Source of the DNA: an uncultured Saprospiraceae bacterium | GTDB taxonomy: Bacteria > Bacteroidota > Bacteroidia > Chitinophagales > Saprospiraceae | Reading direction: 5' to 3' | Assembly: GCA_937941765.1 (NCBI GenBank) | Contig: CALDGQ010000011.1 | Span: forward strand, 1-64,000 | DNA: 64,000 bases | The notes under the pieces: generated by a model | What the model saw: the letters and a program-made list of their open reading frames with translations, nothing else | Database searches by the model: none | Told to the model about the DNA's origin: nothing | Shown here: positions 1 through 10,900 of the stretch, one piece after another | Position numbering within the stretch: position 1 is the first letter of the stretch | Layout of the letters: each line of letters begins with the position of its first letter | Made by a program: the position numbers and the translations under genes

Positions 1-64
1 CTTCTTTTTTCACATCTATAAAAATCATATAATTCTTTTGCAGCCGATTCGTGATAATTGACAG

Positions 65-165
65 GGTTAGAAACCTTTGGCTCGGTTAAACAAAAGCGAG
101 CCGAAGGTTTCTAACCTCTCGGTGTTTGGCAACCAACTTTCGTGCATTTTCGCACAGTCTCACGA
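65..165. repeat. Dispersed hairpin repeat, family R1 (partial copy)
   Basis: A 20-base arm at 65-84 pairs with 97-116 (19 of 20 positions), centred on GGTTAGAAACC and GGTTTCTAACC. It is followed at 147-165 by ATTTTCGCACAGTCTCACG. The same arm and the same tail, in the same order, recur at 41681-41775, where the element is complete. Here the left outer arms are not recognisable. The stretch 1-64 shows no gene or clear signal. Confidence 0.75.
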
Positions 166-217
166 AGCAGCCCTCTTTTTTCAAGGAGGGTCGGAATGTC
201 CGGGGTGGATCCTAACG
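163..217. repeat. Dispersed repeat, family R2 (copy 1)
   Basis: It contains CGAAGCAGCCCTC, a short hairpin of CCCTC and GAGGG around a T-run, and CGGGGTGGATCCT. The same blocks in the same order occur at 62582-62640. The right end reaches the stop codon of the minus-strand acyltransferase gene at 212, so the element directly abuts or supplies the end of that gene. Confidence 0.7.
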
Positions 218-1078
218 CCTACGTTTCCAGCGTTTATGAGACCACAGCCAACTCTCCGGTCTGTCTTGAATAATTTTTTCCAATTCTCTTATATATAAAT
301 TAGTCACTTCGCTTTCAGCTAATTCATTTGGATGATCTGATAATTTATTAAACGTCACCTCATATTGTCCTCGATTTATTCGTTTAATATCCGTATTGAA
401 AATTGGGTAACCTGTTTTCCTGGCAATTTTGTCCACACCATGTAAAAACGGTGTGTCTTGATTTAGAAAATCGAACCAATGTGCATGCTTAACATCAGAT
501 GGGGTTTGATCCGCTATGAAAACAAAAACGGTTGGTTCCTTTTTTCTAGCAATGATTGCACGACCTGTTTGAGCCATGCTTGTCAATTGCAATCCCCACT
601 TTTTTCTTTTCCCATTATAGTAGGTATCTATGAATTGATTATTCAAAGGTTTGTACACACCAACTACTTGACCTGTTGTCCAAAAATTAAATGATAGGAC
701 ACCCCATTCCCAATTGGCAATATGACTCGCAATTACAATTACACTATTTCCTTTTTCAAATTCTTGATTAATAATATCAACATTTAAATATTGAAACCGC
801 TTTTGAAGATCCGATTTAGACATTGAAAGTCCCTTGATACCTTCCAAAATTATATCCGATAAATTTTTGTAAAACCCTTTTTGAATAGCCTGAATTTCAG
901 CTTCATCTTTATTAGGGAAAGAATTTTTCAAGTTAGTTTCAACTACTTTTCGACGATATTTAAAAACAACACGAAGTAAAAAAGAAACTCCATCAGATAA
1001 CACATATAGTTGACTCATTGGAATCAATGAAAACAAAAAGACAAAGCAGCGAAGAAAAAAGTATCCAATAAAATTCAT
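212..1078 (-). CDS. Lysophospholipid/lipid A acyltransferase (LpxL/HtrB family)
   Basis: This 288-residue protein is probably an inner-membrane acyltransferase adding a secondary acyl chain to lipid A or a related lipid. It has one N-terminal hydrophobic segment (about residues 1-38) and the family's H-x4-E catalytic motif at His119 and Glu124 (ASHIANWEWG). A conserved basic C-terminus (PESWLWSHKRWKRR) is also present. The length is normal for the LpxL/HtrB family. A TAnnTTTG element on the minus strand (1099-1106) lies about 20 bases upstream of the ATG. The stop codon lies at the edge of an R2 repeat. The acyl chain and acceptor cannot be read from sequence. It has no operon partner in view. 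Confidence 0.85.
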   Translation of the reverse strand: MNFIGYFFLRCFVFLFSLIPMSQLYVLSDGVSFLLRVVFKYRRKVVETNLKNSFPNKDEAEIQAIQKGFYKNLSDIILEGIKGLSMSKSDLQKRFQYLNVDIINQEFEKGNSVIVIASHIANWEWGVLSFNFWTTGQVVGVYKPLNNQFIDTYYNGKRKKWGLQLTSMAQTGRAIIARKKEPTVFVFIADQTPSDVKHAHWFDFLNQDTPFLHGVDKIARKTGYPIFNTDIKRINRGQYEVTFNKLSDHPNELAESEVTNLYIRELEKIIQDRPESWLWSHKRWKRRR

Positions 1079-1098
1079 TCACAAATATTCGTTAATGG

Positions 1099-1106
1099 CA
1101 AATTTA
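1099..1106 (-). promoter_or_regulatory. Possible -7 promoter element for the acyltransferase gene
   Basis: Read on the minus strand this is TAAATTTG, matching the Bacteroidota -7 consensus TAnnTTTG. No TTG lies at the right upstream distance, so the call is weak. Confidence 0.35.
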
Positions 1107-1246
1107 CTTATTTTATTGATGTATGATTTAAGATATGACCGTTATTGATTGAGTGACACGTCACGTATCAACGTCATATTATAAATCGTAAATCACACAT
1201 CATATATCTTGCCTTAAAAAATCAAAAAAAATTGGTAACTTGAAAC

Positions 1247-2230
1247 ATGAATACTCGACGAAAATTTATCAAAAAAAGTGCAGTTACTGCGGTTGGAATA
1301 CCATTAATCAACGTGAGCAATTGTTATGGTGCTCAACAAGAAGTCGAAAAAAATATTTCAAAAAAAATAATTCCAACGGTAATCTCCACTTGGGAAAATC
1401 AAAAAGCAAACGAAGCAGCTTGGAATGTGATTAAATCAGGAGGTAGTTCTCTGGATGCAGTAGAAACAGGCGTTAAAGTTCCAGAGGCAGATCCTGAAGA
1501 TCAATCAGTTGGATATGGTGGAAGACCAGATCGTAAAGGTATTGTTACGCTAGACGCTTGTATTATGAATGCGGATGGTGATGCTGGGTCTGTTAGCTTT
1601 TTGCAAGGAATTAAACATCCCATTTCGGTAGCAAGAAAAGTAATGGAAGAAACACCTCATGTGATGTTGGTGGGTAGTGGGGCAGAGCGATTTGCATTAG
1701 CCAAAGGATTTGAGAAAATAAATTTATTGACAGACTTATCTAAAAGAGAGTTTGAAGACTGGAAGAAAACTTCTAAATATAAACCGGTCATAAATATCGA
1801 GCAACACGATACAATAGGTATGCTTGCAATTGACAAAAATGGAGATATCGCAGGTGCTTGCACAACTAGTGGACTGGCATATAAAATGCACGGAAGAGTA
1901 GGAGACTCTCCAATCATTGGTGCAGGAATGTTTGTGGATAATGAAATAGGTGGTGCTGCAGCAACCGGAATGGGAGAAGCTGTTTTAAAATCCCTTGGAT
2001 CGTTTTTAGTTGTCGAGTTAATGCGGCAAGGTAGAACTCCATTTGAAGCTTGTAAAGAAGCAGTGATGCGAATCATTAAAAAACAACAATTTGGAGACAT
2101 TCAAGTTGGATATATTGCCATAAATAAGGAGGGAGAATATGGAGCTTTTGCTATTCAACAAGGCTTCAACTATGTCATTACTCAAAAAGGGCAAACGCAA
2201 TTAATTGATGGTCAATTCTTTAAAAAGTAA
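1247..2230 (+). CDS. N4-(beta-N-acetylglucosaminyl)-L-asparaginase (Ntn-hydrolase), Tat-exported
   Basis: This 327-residue glycosylasparaginase / isoaspartyl-peptidase family protein is an N-terminal nucleophile amidohydrolase made as a precursor. It cleaves itself to expose a threonine and then hydrolyses the GlcNAc-Asn bond or a related amide. The N-terminus NTRRKFIKKSAVTAVGIPL is a twin-arginine signal, so the folded protein probably goes to the periplasm. The processing and catalytic site is EQHDTIGMLAID with Thr189 as nucleophile. A substrate-binding stretch is seen around GDSPIIGAG and a glycine-rich ATGMGE segment follows. GYGGRPD near residue 90 is also typical. An overlapping frame starting at 1240 is a shadow. 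The gene stands alone, and the physiological substrate is not shown. Confidence 0.88.
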   Translation: MNTRRKFIKKSAVTAVGIPLINVSNCYGAQQEVEKNISKKIIPTVISTWENQKANEAAWNVIKSGGSSLDAVETGVKVPEADPEDQSVGYGGRPDRKGIVTLDACIMNADGDAGSVSFLQGIKHPISVARKVMEETPHVMLVGSGAERFALAKGFEKINLLTDLSKREFEDWKKTSKYKPVINIEQHDTIGMLAIDKNGDIAGACTTSGLAYKMHGRVGDSPIIGAGMFVDNEIGGAAATGMGEAVLKSLGSFLVVELMRQGRTPFEACKEAVMRIIKKQQFGDIQVGYIAINKEGEYGAFAIQQGFNYVITQKGQTQLIDGQFFKK

Positions 2231-2250
2231 CTACCCTAGAAAAAGTAGTA

Positions 2251-2264
2251 TTTGCATATGCAAA
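2251..2264. repeat. 14-bp perfect palindrome
   Basis: TTTGCATATGCAAA is its own reverse complement. It lies just after the asparaginase gene and before a TATATTTG element at 2280-2287. It may be a binding site for a dimeric regulator, but nothing else supports that. Confidence 0.4.
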
Positions 2265-2420
2265 ATCAATATATTTTCCTATATTTGATTAACAAATTCC
2301 GTGAACAATATAATATGTCTTTTAAAACTACCCATTAACAAGTTTGGTTTCTAGAACAGTCCTCCCATGTACTGAATCTATTCTCCAATCTCTATTTTCC
2401 TGATACCGATTTGAATTAGT

Positions 2421-2516
2421 CACCGCACTATGACTATAGTTGCGCACCGCACTATGACTATAGCTGCATAATGCACTATAACTGTAGTAGCGAAACGTAC
2501 TATCAAAAATAGCTGC
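2421..2516. repeat. 24-bp tandem repeat, four copies decaying in one direction
   Basis: Units run 2421-2444, 2445-2468, 2469-2492 and 2493-2516. Units 1 and 2 (CACCGCACTATGACTATAG core) differ at only two positions. Unit 3 is clearly diverged and unit 4 keeps only parts such as GTACTAT and AGCTGC. There are no spacers, so it is not a CRISPR. It ends about 50 bases upstream of the response-regulator start, in the 333-base gap after the asparaginase gene. Confidence 0.8.
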
Positions 2517-2563
2517 GCACTTTATTTTTGTATTGTGGCATTGGATTTGTATAAAATACTAAT

Positions 2564-3322
2564 ATGTTTCAGGATAACAACAATATAAATAAAGACAGAT
2601 TGAATACATTAAGCAATTCAACAATTGAGGACCAAGCAATTACCTCTAACGAGGCTAATGTGCAAGTGGTAAAGGTTATAATAGCCGAAGATCATTTACT
2701 TTTTATTGAGGGTTTAAAATCAGTATTAAGGCAATCAGAAAAATTTGAATTCAATATTACAAATATTGCAAATACAGGACCTCAATTGGAGGAAATGTTG
2801 AAAACTTCAGATGCTGAATTATTGCTTTTGGATTTGAACATGCCTGACAAAGACGGGTTGAATGTATTAGCCGATATAAAAGGCAAATACAAAGATCTTA
2901 AGATTCTTGCTTTGACGAATTACGATGAAGTCAAATTGGTCAAATCGGCATTTAAATCTGGTGTCGATGGTTATATTCTCAAAAACATAGGTATTCATGA
3001 TTTACACAACGCAATTGACGTTGTAATGGATGGTCGTACGTATGTTGGAGAAGGAGTAGAGTTAGTCAACAATGGCGTCAAACCTATGACTCCTGAAATG
3101 AAAGCTTATCAAGATAAATTCTTGAAAAAGTACAATTTAACGAAAAGAGAAATGGAAATTCTGTCACTTATTGCGCAAGCATTAAGTAACAAAGAAATCG
3201 CTAGTCAATTATACATAAGCGACCAGACAGTAAGTGTCCATAGAAAAAATATCATGCGTAAATTAGGTGTCAGCAATGCTGCAGCTCTAATTAAAATCGC
3301 ATATGAAAATGATTTGATTTAA
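2564..3322 (+). CDS. NarL/LuxR-family DNA-binding response regulator
   Basis: This 252-residue two-component response regulator has a receiver domain at about 36-155 and a LuxR-type helix-turn-helix at about 190-250. The acidic pocket is Glu42/Asp43, the phospho-acceptor is Asp90 (LLLLDLNMPDKDG), and the switch residues are Thr118 and Lys140. The recognition helix region reads SNKEIASQLYISDQTVSVHR. An unusual polar N-terminal extension of about 35 residues precedes the receiver. A later start cannot be excluded, but the first in-frame methionine after residue 1 lies inside the receiver domain. No histidine kinase is adjacent, so this is an orphan regulator in this window. Its position upstream of the surface-protein locus makes that locus a possible target; this is only inference. 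Confidence 0.9.
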   Translation: MFQDNNNINKDRLNTLSNSTIEDQAITSNEANVQVVKVIIAEDHLLFIEGLKSVLRQSEKFEFNITNIANTGPQLEEMLKTSDAELLLLDLNMPDKDGLNVLADIKGKYKDLKILALTNYDEVKLVKSAFKSGVDGYILKNIGIHDLHNAIDVVMDGRTYVGEGVELVNNGVKPMTPEMKAYQDKFLKKYNLTKREMEILSLIAQALSNKEIASQLYISDQTVSVHRKNIMRKLGVSNAAALIKIAYENDLI

Positions 3323-3325
3323 AAA

Positions 3326-3361
3326 CTAAATCAGATTAATATAAAAAATGACCTGATTTAG
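3326..3361. terminator. Stem-loop after the response regulator
   Basis: CTAAATCAG at 3326-3334 pairs perfectly with CTGATTTAG at 3353-3361 around an 18-base AT-rich loop, starting four bases after the stop codon. No long T-run follows, so termination is plausible rather than clear. Confidence 0.45.
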
Positions 3362-3497
3362 TCTGTCAGGCTCATTTCAATCCGCACGACTACAGCTTAC
3401 CATATCAAACGGTTTTTGTTTAGGATATACATTTGAAAAAAATGGATAGAAGGTGATTCTATTGAAGAATTGACCCTTTTGAAGGATTAGAATGGTA

Positions 3498-3527
3498 TTG
3501 AGTTGAAATAATATTTTCGTATATTTG
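3498..3527 (+). promoter_or_regulatory. Bacteroidota-type promoter upstream of the surface-protein locus
   Basis: TTG at 3498-3500, 19 bases, then TATATTTG at 3520-3527 match the TTG-N19/21-TAnnTTTG consensus. A second TATATTTG occurs at 3660-3667 without a -33 element. Either would leave a transcript leader of about 440-580 bases before the cohesin gene at 4114. The remainder of 3528-4113 shows no open gene. Confidence 0.55.
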
Positions 3528-4113
3528 TATTGAATTATATGTGAAAATATCGTTTCTGCACTAGTTATACTGGATTATGTTTCCTAAAGAGTGAAAACAA
3601 TCAAGTTCGTAATGTTATTATTACCACAAATGTGGTATGTGTAACGTTCTTAATTAGCGTATATTTGTTTTAAATTATAACCGATGTTCCCGTTCAAGTA
3701 ACGGGACTCAGAACAAAACTTAATCCCAATTGCTTTTAATTTGAGTTAGTAAAAATCCCGTGAGCATAATCAACGTAGTCTAAGATAGATTACTCTTATC
3801 TCCCACATTTTCCATGATCTGGATTTTTCCTAAATTATCTTAACAGCTTTTTTATTTTTAAAATGTAGTCCTGAACATTCAGTAAACTTAATCTCGTGTA
3901 TTGCTAACTGATACGTCTTACTAAGTATCAAATTATAACTTACCTAGCTACACTAAATATCAAAATTAACCGCCGAGATTAATTATCCATCTGGTATTAC
4001 CAGTAGGAAAAATTTTACGTTCAGGTCAGTTCAAAAGGGTTATTACAAATTCTTAGTTATATTACTATGTCTGATTTTTCAGACTGAATAATCATTTGAT
4101 TAAAAAGAAGAGT

Positions 4114-4893
4114 ATGGTTAAATACTTACAGTGTGTATTTTGTTATTTTTTCGTTTGTACTTCATTATTAGCGCAACCGACTTTTACTAGTTCATCTGCA
4201 GACGTAGCGCCTGGAGAGGTATTTACGATTCAAGTTTCAGCTGAAAACTTAGTCAATATCGTTTCTATGCAGTTTTCTCTGGACTGGGATCCGGCTGTAG
4301 TCGATTTTCAAGAAGTTAGAGATTTTTCGATTCCTTCTTTAGGTCTTGGAAATTTTGGAAGTCAACAAGTGGATCAAGGAAGAATTGGAATGAATTGGTA
4401 TGACAATTCGCAAGCGTCACAAGGAATAACTGCACCTGCAACCAACCTTTTTAAATTAGATTTTAAAGCACTTGATGGAATTGTACAAGCAGAAACTGCG
4501 ATTTCCTTTTCAGGAATTCCGGTAGCAATTGAAATAGCAGATACTTCTTTTATGGATATCGGAATGATTCCAGTAAATGGAGTAATCAGTGTGTTAGATC
4601 CGAATGACATAACTGAACTTGAAAATGAGGTAACAACAATTGGTCAAAATGTCCCCAATCCATTTTGTGATGAAACAATAATTCCCATTGAAGTCTCAGA
4701 AAGCAATGAACTTAAAATAGAAATTATAAATCTCACCGGTGCTCAAATTTATGAGCATACGGAATTTATTCATCCCGGACTACATAAAATCAATATTCCC
4801 GGAGATATTTTTCCAGCCAATGGAACCTATCTATATTCTGTATTGATTGGAGAAAAGAAAGTAGCTAAAAAGTTATTTTATAATGGTAAATAA
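4114..4893 (+). CDS. Small cohesin-module protein with T9SS type A sorting domain
   Basis: This protein has 259 residues from the ATG at 4114; an upstream in-frame TTG at 4096 only adds IKKKS before the signal peptide. Signal peptide is about 1-21, ending in LLAQP. One cohesin-like module follows (about 22-165), recognised by VSMQFSLDWDPAVVDFQEV and the final beta-strand region. A C-terminal sorting domain (about 180-259) carries the NVPNPF motif and ends in KKLFYNGK, typical of T9SS type A cargo. It is probably secreted or surface attached. Only 31 bases separate it from the multi-cohesin protein, suggesting one transcript. Cohesins bind dockerins in cellulosomes; the partner here could be any of the four downstream dockerin proteins, which is inference. 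Confidence 0.8.
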   Translation: MVKYLQCVFCYFFVCTSLLAQPTFTSSSADVAPGEVFTIQVSAENLVNIVSMQFSLDWDPAVVDFQEVRDFSIPSLGLGNFGSQQVDQGRIGMNWYDNSQASQGITAPATNLFKLDFKALDGIVQAETAISFSGIPVAIEIADTSFMDIGMIPVNGVISVLDPNDITELENEVTTIGQNVPNPFCDETIIPIEVSESNELKIEIINLTGAQIYEHTEFIHPGLHKINIPGDIFPANGTYLYSVLIGEKKVAKKLFYNGK

Positions 4894-4924
4894 TATTTTT
4901 TCACATCCCACATTCCATGGACAA

Positions 4925-7900
4925 ATGAAAAAGCTAATAACACTTATGTTTTTGGGTTGCTTTGCAGCGACAACGATGTTTGGACAATTGAACATATCCG
5001 CATCGTTTCCCAACCCAGCGCCCGGCGCAACGACCACAGTAGACTTTACTGTGACTGGATTTACAGATATTGTAAGTTCTCAGTTTACACTCAATTATGA
5101 TCCTGCAGTTTTGCAGTACGGTTCCATCAGTTACACCAATCCCGCTTTTAGTGGATTGAGTGCTGCTGCATTTGGAAATCCGAATCCAGGAGTAATTACA
5201 TTCTCTTGGTTTGACAATTCCTTATCAGGAGTTACTGTTGCAGATGGTACCCTGATGTTTTCAATTGACTTTGTTGCAATCGGTGCCGATGGTACCAATT
5301 CAGCAATAACATTTGGAAATTCACCAACCCCAATCGAATTTAGTGACAACAATTTCCAAACATTACCTCCAGGCGATTTCACATTGACGGATGGTAATGT
5401 GCCCGTTGGTTCTGGCGGAGGTGGCAACAATGGTCCATTAGGAACCAGTTTTGCTTGCCCTACTGGTGCTACCGGTGAAAATGTTTGTATCGATGTTGCT
5501 GTAACGGACTTTGAACTAATTCAAGGTTTTCAATACACAGTAGCCTTTGATCCTGCAGTTTTACAATATACGGGAACAGCAGGTTATAATCTTGTTGATC
5601 TTACAGCAGGAAATTTTGGTGACGGAAGCGGTGGTCTTTTGACTGTTTCTTGGAATCAAATAACAAACGCAGGAACTGGGGTTACCGTTGCAGACGGTAC
5701 GGTCATTTATCAAATCTGTTTCAATGTAATTGGAGCTGGAGGAACAAGTAGTACGATCAGTACGACTAATTCACCAACTGCACAAGAAGCTTATCATATA
5801 GATTCTCCTGGTACCAACATTGGTTTGAATGGAACGCCTTGTACATTTTCAACTTCAGGTACTGGAGGAAGTGCATTGTCTATTCAGGCAGGGACTGTCA
5901 GTGGTGAACCTAATTCAACGGTATGTGTCCCATATACGGTGACCAATTTTACAGACATTGTAAGTATGCAGTATGTTATGAATTATGATAATTCTGTTTT
6001 GCAATTTAATTCAGTTATGAATATTAATGCAGGCATTACAGGTATGACACCTTCTTCATTCAATAGTTCAAATCCAGGAACCATCAATTTTAGTTGGTTT
6101 GACAATACAATTCAAGGGGTAACTGTACCAAACGGAACGGTTGCTTACGAAATATGTTTTGACGTCATTGGAACACTTGGAGATTCAAGTCCTTTAAGTT
6201 ATTCTGGATTAATTGAAGCATCACAAAATCAAGGTGGTTCCACGACTACCGTTCCATTAACAACCTTGCCAGGAAGTGTAAGTGTTGTTGGAGCGCCAGG
6301 AGCAAACTTTACAATTGATGCAGCAGAAGTGAATAGTGATGGTGCAACCAATGTTTGTGTACCATTTACTGTACTCAACTTTTCTACAATCATAAGCATG
6401 GAATTTGACATGACTTACGATCCAACTCATCTAGAGTACACTGGTGTTAATGTAACTGGTGCACTACCCGGTTTACAGCCTACTACTAATTTTAACTTAT
6501 TGTCTCCTGGAAATTTGAGACTAGCAAGTTGGACTTCACCAGATCTTACGGTGGGAGAAACACTCGCAGATGGAACTTCGATTTTTGAAGTTTGTTTTGA
6601 TAAATTAGGTACAACTGGAACGAGTAGTATAATCAGTTTTAATCTAAATGGGGTCAATGAAATTGCGATTCCACCAGGTACAGCACTTACTTTAAAAGAT
6701 TTCTTAGACGGAAGTGTTACTTGCACAACAGGCAGTCAACCATTAGATGTAACTTCAGTAGCACCTGTTGTTACACAAATTGATTGTAATGGAAATACAA
6801 CTGGTGCCATCGATGTAACAACTTCTGGTGGTGTTGCACCAATTACTTACTCATGGGTAGGAAGTAGTGAAACGACAGAAGATTTAACAAACTTAGGTCC
6901 TGGAACTTATACACTGACTGCGATGGATGGAACAGGAGCAACTGCTTCTACATCTGCTATCGTAATCAATGCAGCGCCTGGTGCTATTACCACAACCGAT
7001 GTGGTTACAGATGAAATGAGTGCTGGTGCAAATGATGGAGCAATCAATTTAACAACAGCAGGTGGGACCGCGCCATATGCTTGGTCATGGGACAATACAC
7101 CGGCAGGAACAACAGAAGATATCTCAGGATTAGCTCCTGGTAATTATAATGTTACAGTTACTGATGCCAACATGTGTACGATGACTTTTGGACCTTTTAC
7201 AGTAGCACCTTTTATGGCTGCACTTACAATTGATCCAACCACATCTACTGTTGTTGATATTGAATGTTTTGGCGAAATGACTGGATCCATTACTTTGGCA
7301 GTTACAGGTGGCGCAACTCCTTATAGTTACTCATGGAGTTCGAATGGAGCAACTAGCAATCCATTATTAAATATTGGAGCTGGTAACTACAGTGTTACAG
7401 TAACAGATAGTGCTGGCGCAACCGCTACAGAAACTTTTACGGTCAATGAATTAGCAACCGCTGCACTTGATTGCTCCGTTGCAAATATCACCGATGCTAT
7501 GGGAGGCAATAACGGTGCAATCGATCTAGTACCTTCAGGAGGTACAACTCCGTATTCTTATAACTGGAGTAATGGTCAAACAACAGAGGACATTTCATCA
7601 CTTGGTGCGGGACTTTATATAGTTACCATCACAGATGATAATGGTTGTACACAAATATGCTCTCATACGGTTAATCAAGCAGATCCATTTGATATTGATG
7701 AAACACTTTCAACAGTAACAAATGCAACTTGCTTAGGGATAAATAATGGTGCTATTAATTTAGCAATTAGTGGTGGAACAATGCCTTATGGTCCTTTCTC
7801 TTGGACGGGTCCAAACGGATACATGGCTACAACACAAAATATAGCTGCATTAGTAGCTGGTACCTATAATGTTACTGCTACCGATGCTTCGGGAGCTACA

Positions 7901-10900
7901 GATATGGCTTCTTTCACAATTACAGAACCTGCGACTGCAATTACAGTTGTAACTACTTCTTTTTCAGATGAGTCGGGTCAAAATGCAAATGATGGATCCG
8001 TCACAGTAAGTGCATCTGGTGGAAGTTCACCTTACTCCTTTCTTTGGAGTAATAATGCAAGTGATTCCAATACAACTACTTCAACTATTTCAGGATTAAC
8101 AGGTGGTTTATATTGTGTTACCGTGACTGACGCAACAGGTGTTTGTACCGAACAAATTTGTCAAACAGTTAACACAATAGTTCCAAACCCAATGGTATTA
8201 ACTTTTACAGTTTCCAATCCAGCATGTAATGGTGGAGATGGAGGTATAAGTGTTGAAGTGACAGGCGGAACACCTAATTATACATATATGTGGGAAGAAA
8301 CTGGAGTTGGACCGATTCCAAACAATGCATTCCCGAATCTTGGTGGAATTGATGTAGGAACTTATGGTCTTACCGTTACAGATGCCAATGGTGTTCAAGC
8401 ATTCGGTTCACAAACTTTAGTAGAACCAGCGGCACTTGTATTAAGTGCGGTTCCAACAAGTTCTAGTGGGACAGATGGATCCATTGAATTGGATATATTT
8501 GGTGGATCACCTGCTTATACACCAATCTCATGGACTGGACCAGCAGGCTTCATGGCAAGTACAGAAGATATTTCAGGACTAGCGCCAGGGCAATATTGTG
8601 TAGAAGTATTTGACGCAAATGGTTGTACGGCAAATTCATGTTATGATGTAACCGCAACAGCTAATCCACCAGTAGTAACAATTGCAGGAACCAATTTAAC
8701 TTGTAATGGTGATAATACGGGAGCAATTACTTTAAATGTTTCTGGCGGTGTCGGAACTCCTACATTTACTTGGAATCCGGATTTAGGAAATACACAAAAT
8801 CCTTCAGGCTTAGCAGCTGGAACCTATGAAGTAACTGTTTCAGATGATAACAATGATACTGCAATTGCTTCAATAACTATAACAGAACCAGCTGCAATCA
8901 TGACAACGGGTCAAACTACTCCCGTTACGAATGGAATGATGAATGGAGCGATTAATATTGTAGTGAGTGGAGGAAGCGGCATGGGCTATACATATTCATG
9001 GACAGGTCCTGCGCCTTTTACAGCAAATACACAAAATATTTCTGGCTTAGCAGCTGGTCAATATATAGTAAACATTGAAGACAGTAATGGTTGTACAACT
9101 ACTGGTATTTACAATGTTATTGAAGATTCAAACGTAGCACCAGTTGTTATCATGGCGAATATGATTCCAGCTGATTGTAATGATGAGAATGGAGCAATTA
9201 CGGTGGGAATCACAGCTGGTACTGGAAATCCAGCCTTTACTTATAACTGGTCAGTACCAGGTGGCGGACCAAACGGACCAACCATTACTGGTTTAAGTGC
9301 TGGTTCCTATGACGTAACCGTAACGGATGCTCAAGGTTTAACAGGAGTTTTACAAGGTATCATGGTTACTGCTGCAACGAATGGTACAAGTATTCCGGCA
9401 ACAGGAGTTACGGTGACTTGTGAATCTGGTAGCTTAAATGATGGACAAGTAAATATTACACCAACAGGTGGCTGTTTACCTTATACTTTCTTATGGAGTA
9501 ATGGTGGTACCACAGAAGATATTACTGGTTTGATTGCAAATGATTATCGAGTAACAATTACCGATGATTGTGGATGTATTTTCGTCTCAGATGATTATAC
9601 AGTTTGTTTTGATGGAGGATCAGTAAGTCCAGCAATCGTTATCGAGGAACCACTTTGTAATGGAGATGCGAATGGAAGTATTATTCTTTCAGTAGATACG
9701 CCAGGTGATTACTCATTTGCTTGGACAGGAACTAGTTCGTCAGGTCCTTCAGCAACAGGATTGGCAGCTGGTACTTATAGTGTTACAATTACTGATGATA
9801 ACAATAATAATGCAGTTGTGTATATGAATACGTGGACATTGGGAGAACCAGATGCAATTGTCATCACAGTAGATGATGTACAACATCAAGGATGTCCTCC
9901 TGGACCAGGTGCAATTTATATTTCAGTGACTGGAGGTACTTTCCCAGTTGGAGTTTCATGGAGTAGTGGGGCAACGTCGCAAGATTTGAATCCAGCCGCA
10001 GTAGGATTTCATCAACCAACCGCTATAGATGCAAATGGATGTTTCTTAGTAGGACCAGATATCGAAGTAACAGATGATCCACCATGTGCAGTAGAAGAAA
10101 TGATTACACCGGTCAACTGTTCCAATGAATGTGATGGTTCGATCGATATCAATGTAGTCGGAGGAACACCAGGCTATACTTTCTTATGGAGTAATGGAGA
10201 CACCTCAGAAGATGTAGCAGGATTATGTGAAGGAGCAATTTCAGTAACAATAACAGATGCTAGTGGATTAGTGAATTCACATACTTATGTGGTAGGTTCT
10301 AATAATAATGGACCTCAATTATCAGGAACAGTTCTACCTTCTTCAGGAAGTGATGGAATGATTGATGTTAGTGTCAGTTTAGGTTCACCTGCTTTTACTT
10401 TTATATGGAGTAATGGAGCAACTACTGAAGATATTTCAAATCTAGCTCCTGGTAACTATAGTGTTACAGTAACAGACGCTAATGGCTGTACAGATACCGA
10501 ATCCTACAATGTAGAATCAACATTGATTGCAGCAGAAGTAACACATGTAGATTGTTTAGGAAATATGAATGGAGCGATTGATATCAGTCCTGCTGGTTCA
10601 TTGATTCCACCACTTACTTACCAGTGGTCTGGACCTAATACAATGGACACGACTCAAGATATCACCAATTTAGAACCTGGTGTTTATACTGTTCAGATTA
10701 CAGATGGCAATGGAACTATTGCTACTAGCTCGTGGACAATCACTGAAGGTTCTGATATCAATATCTCTACTTCAGAAATTAATCCTCCTTCGGACGCTGG
10801 AGCTTCGGATGCAAATGCAACTGCGATTGCAACCAATGGAGCAGAACCATATTCATACTTATGGAGCAATGGTCAAACAACACAAAATTTGACGAATGTG

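Noticed and set aside
1657-2100. 147-codon minus-strand open frame
   Set aside because: It lies inside the asparaginase gene, which has strong family motifs; this is an antisense shadow.
2421-2516. Tandem repeats considered as a CRISPR array
   Set aside because: Units are directly adjacent with no spacers, and no cas gene is in the window.
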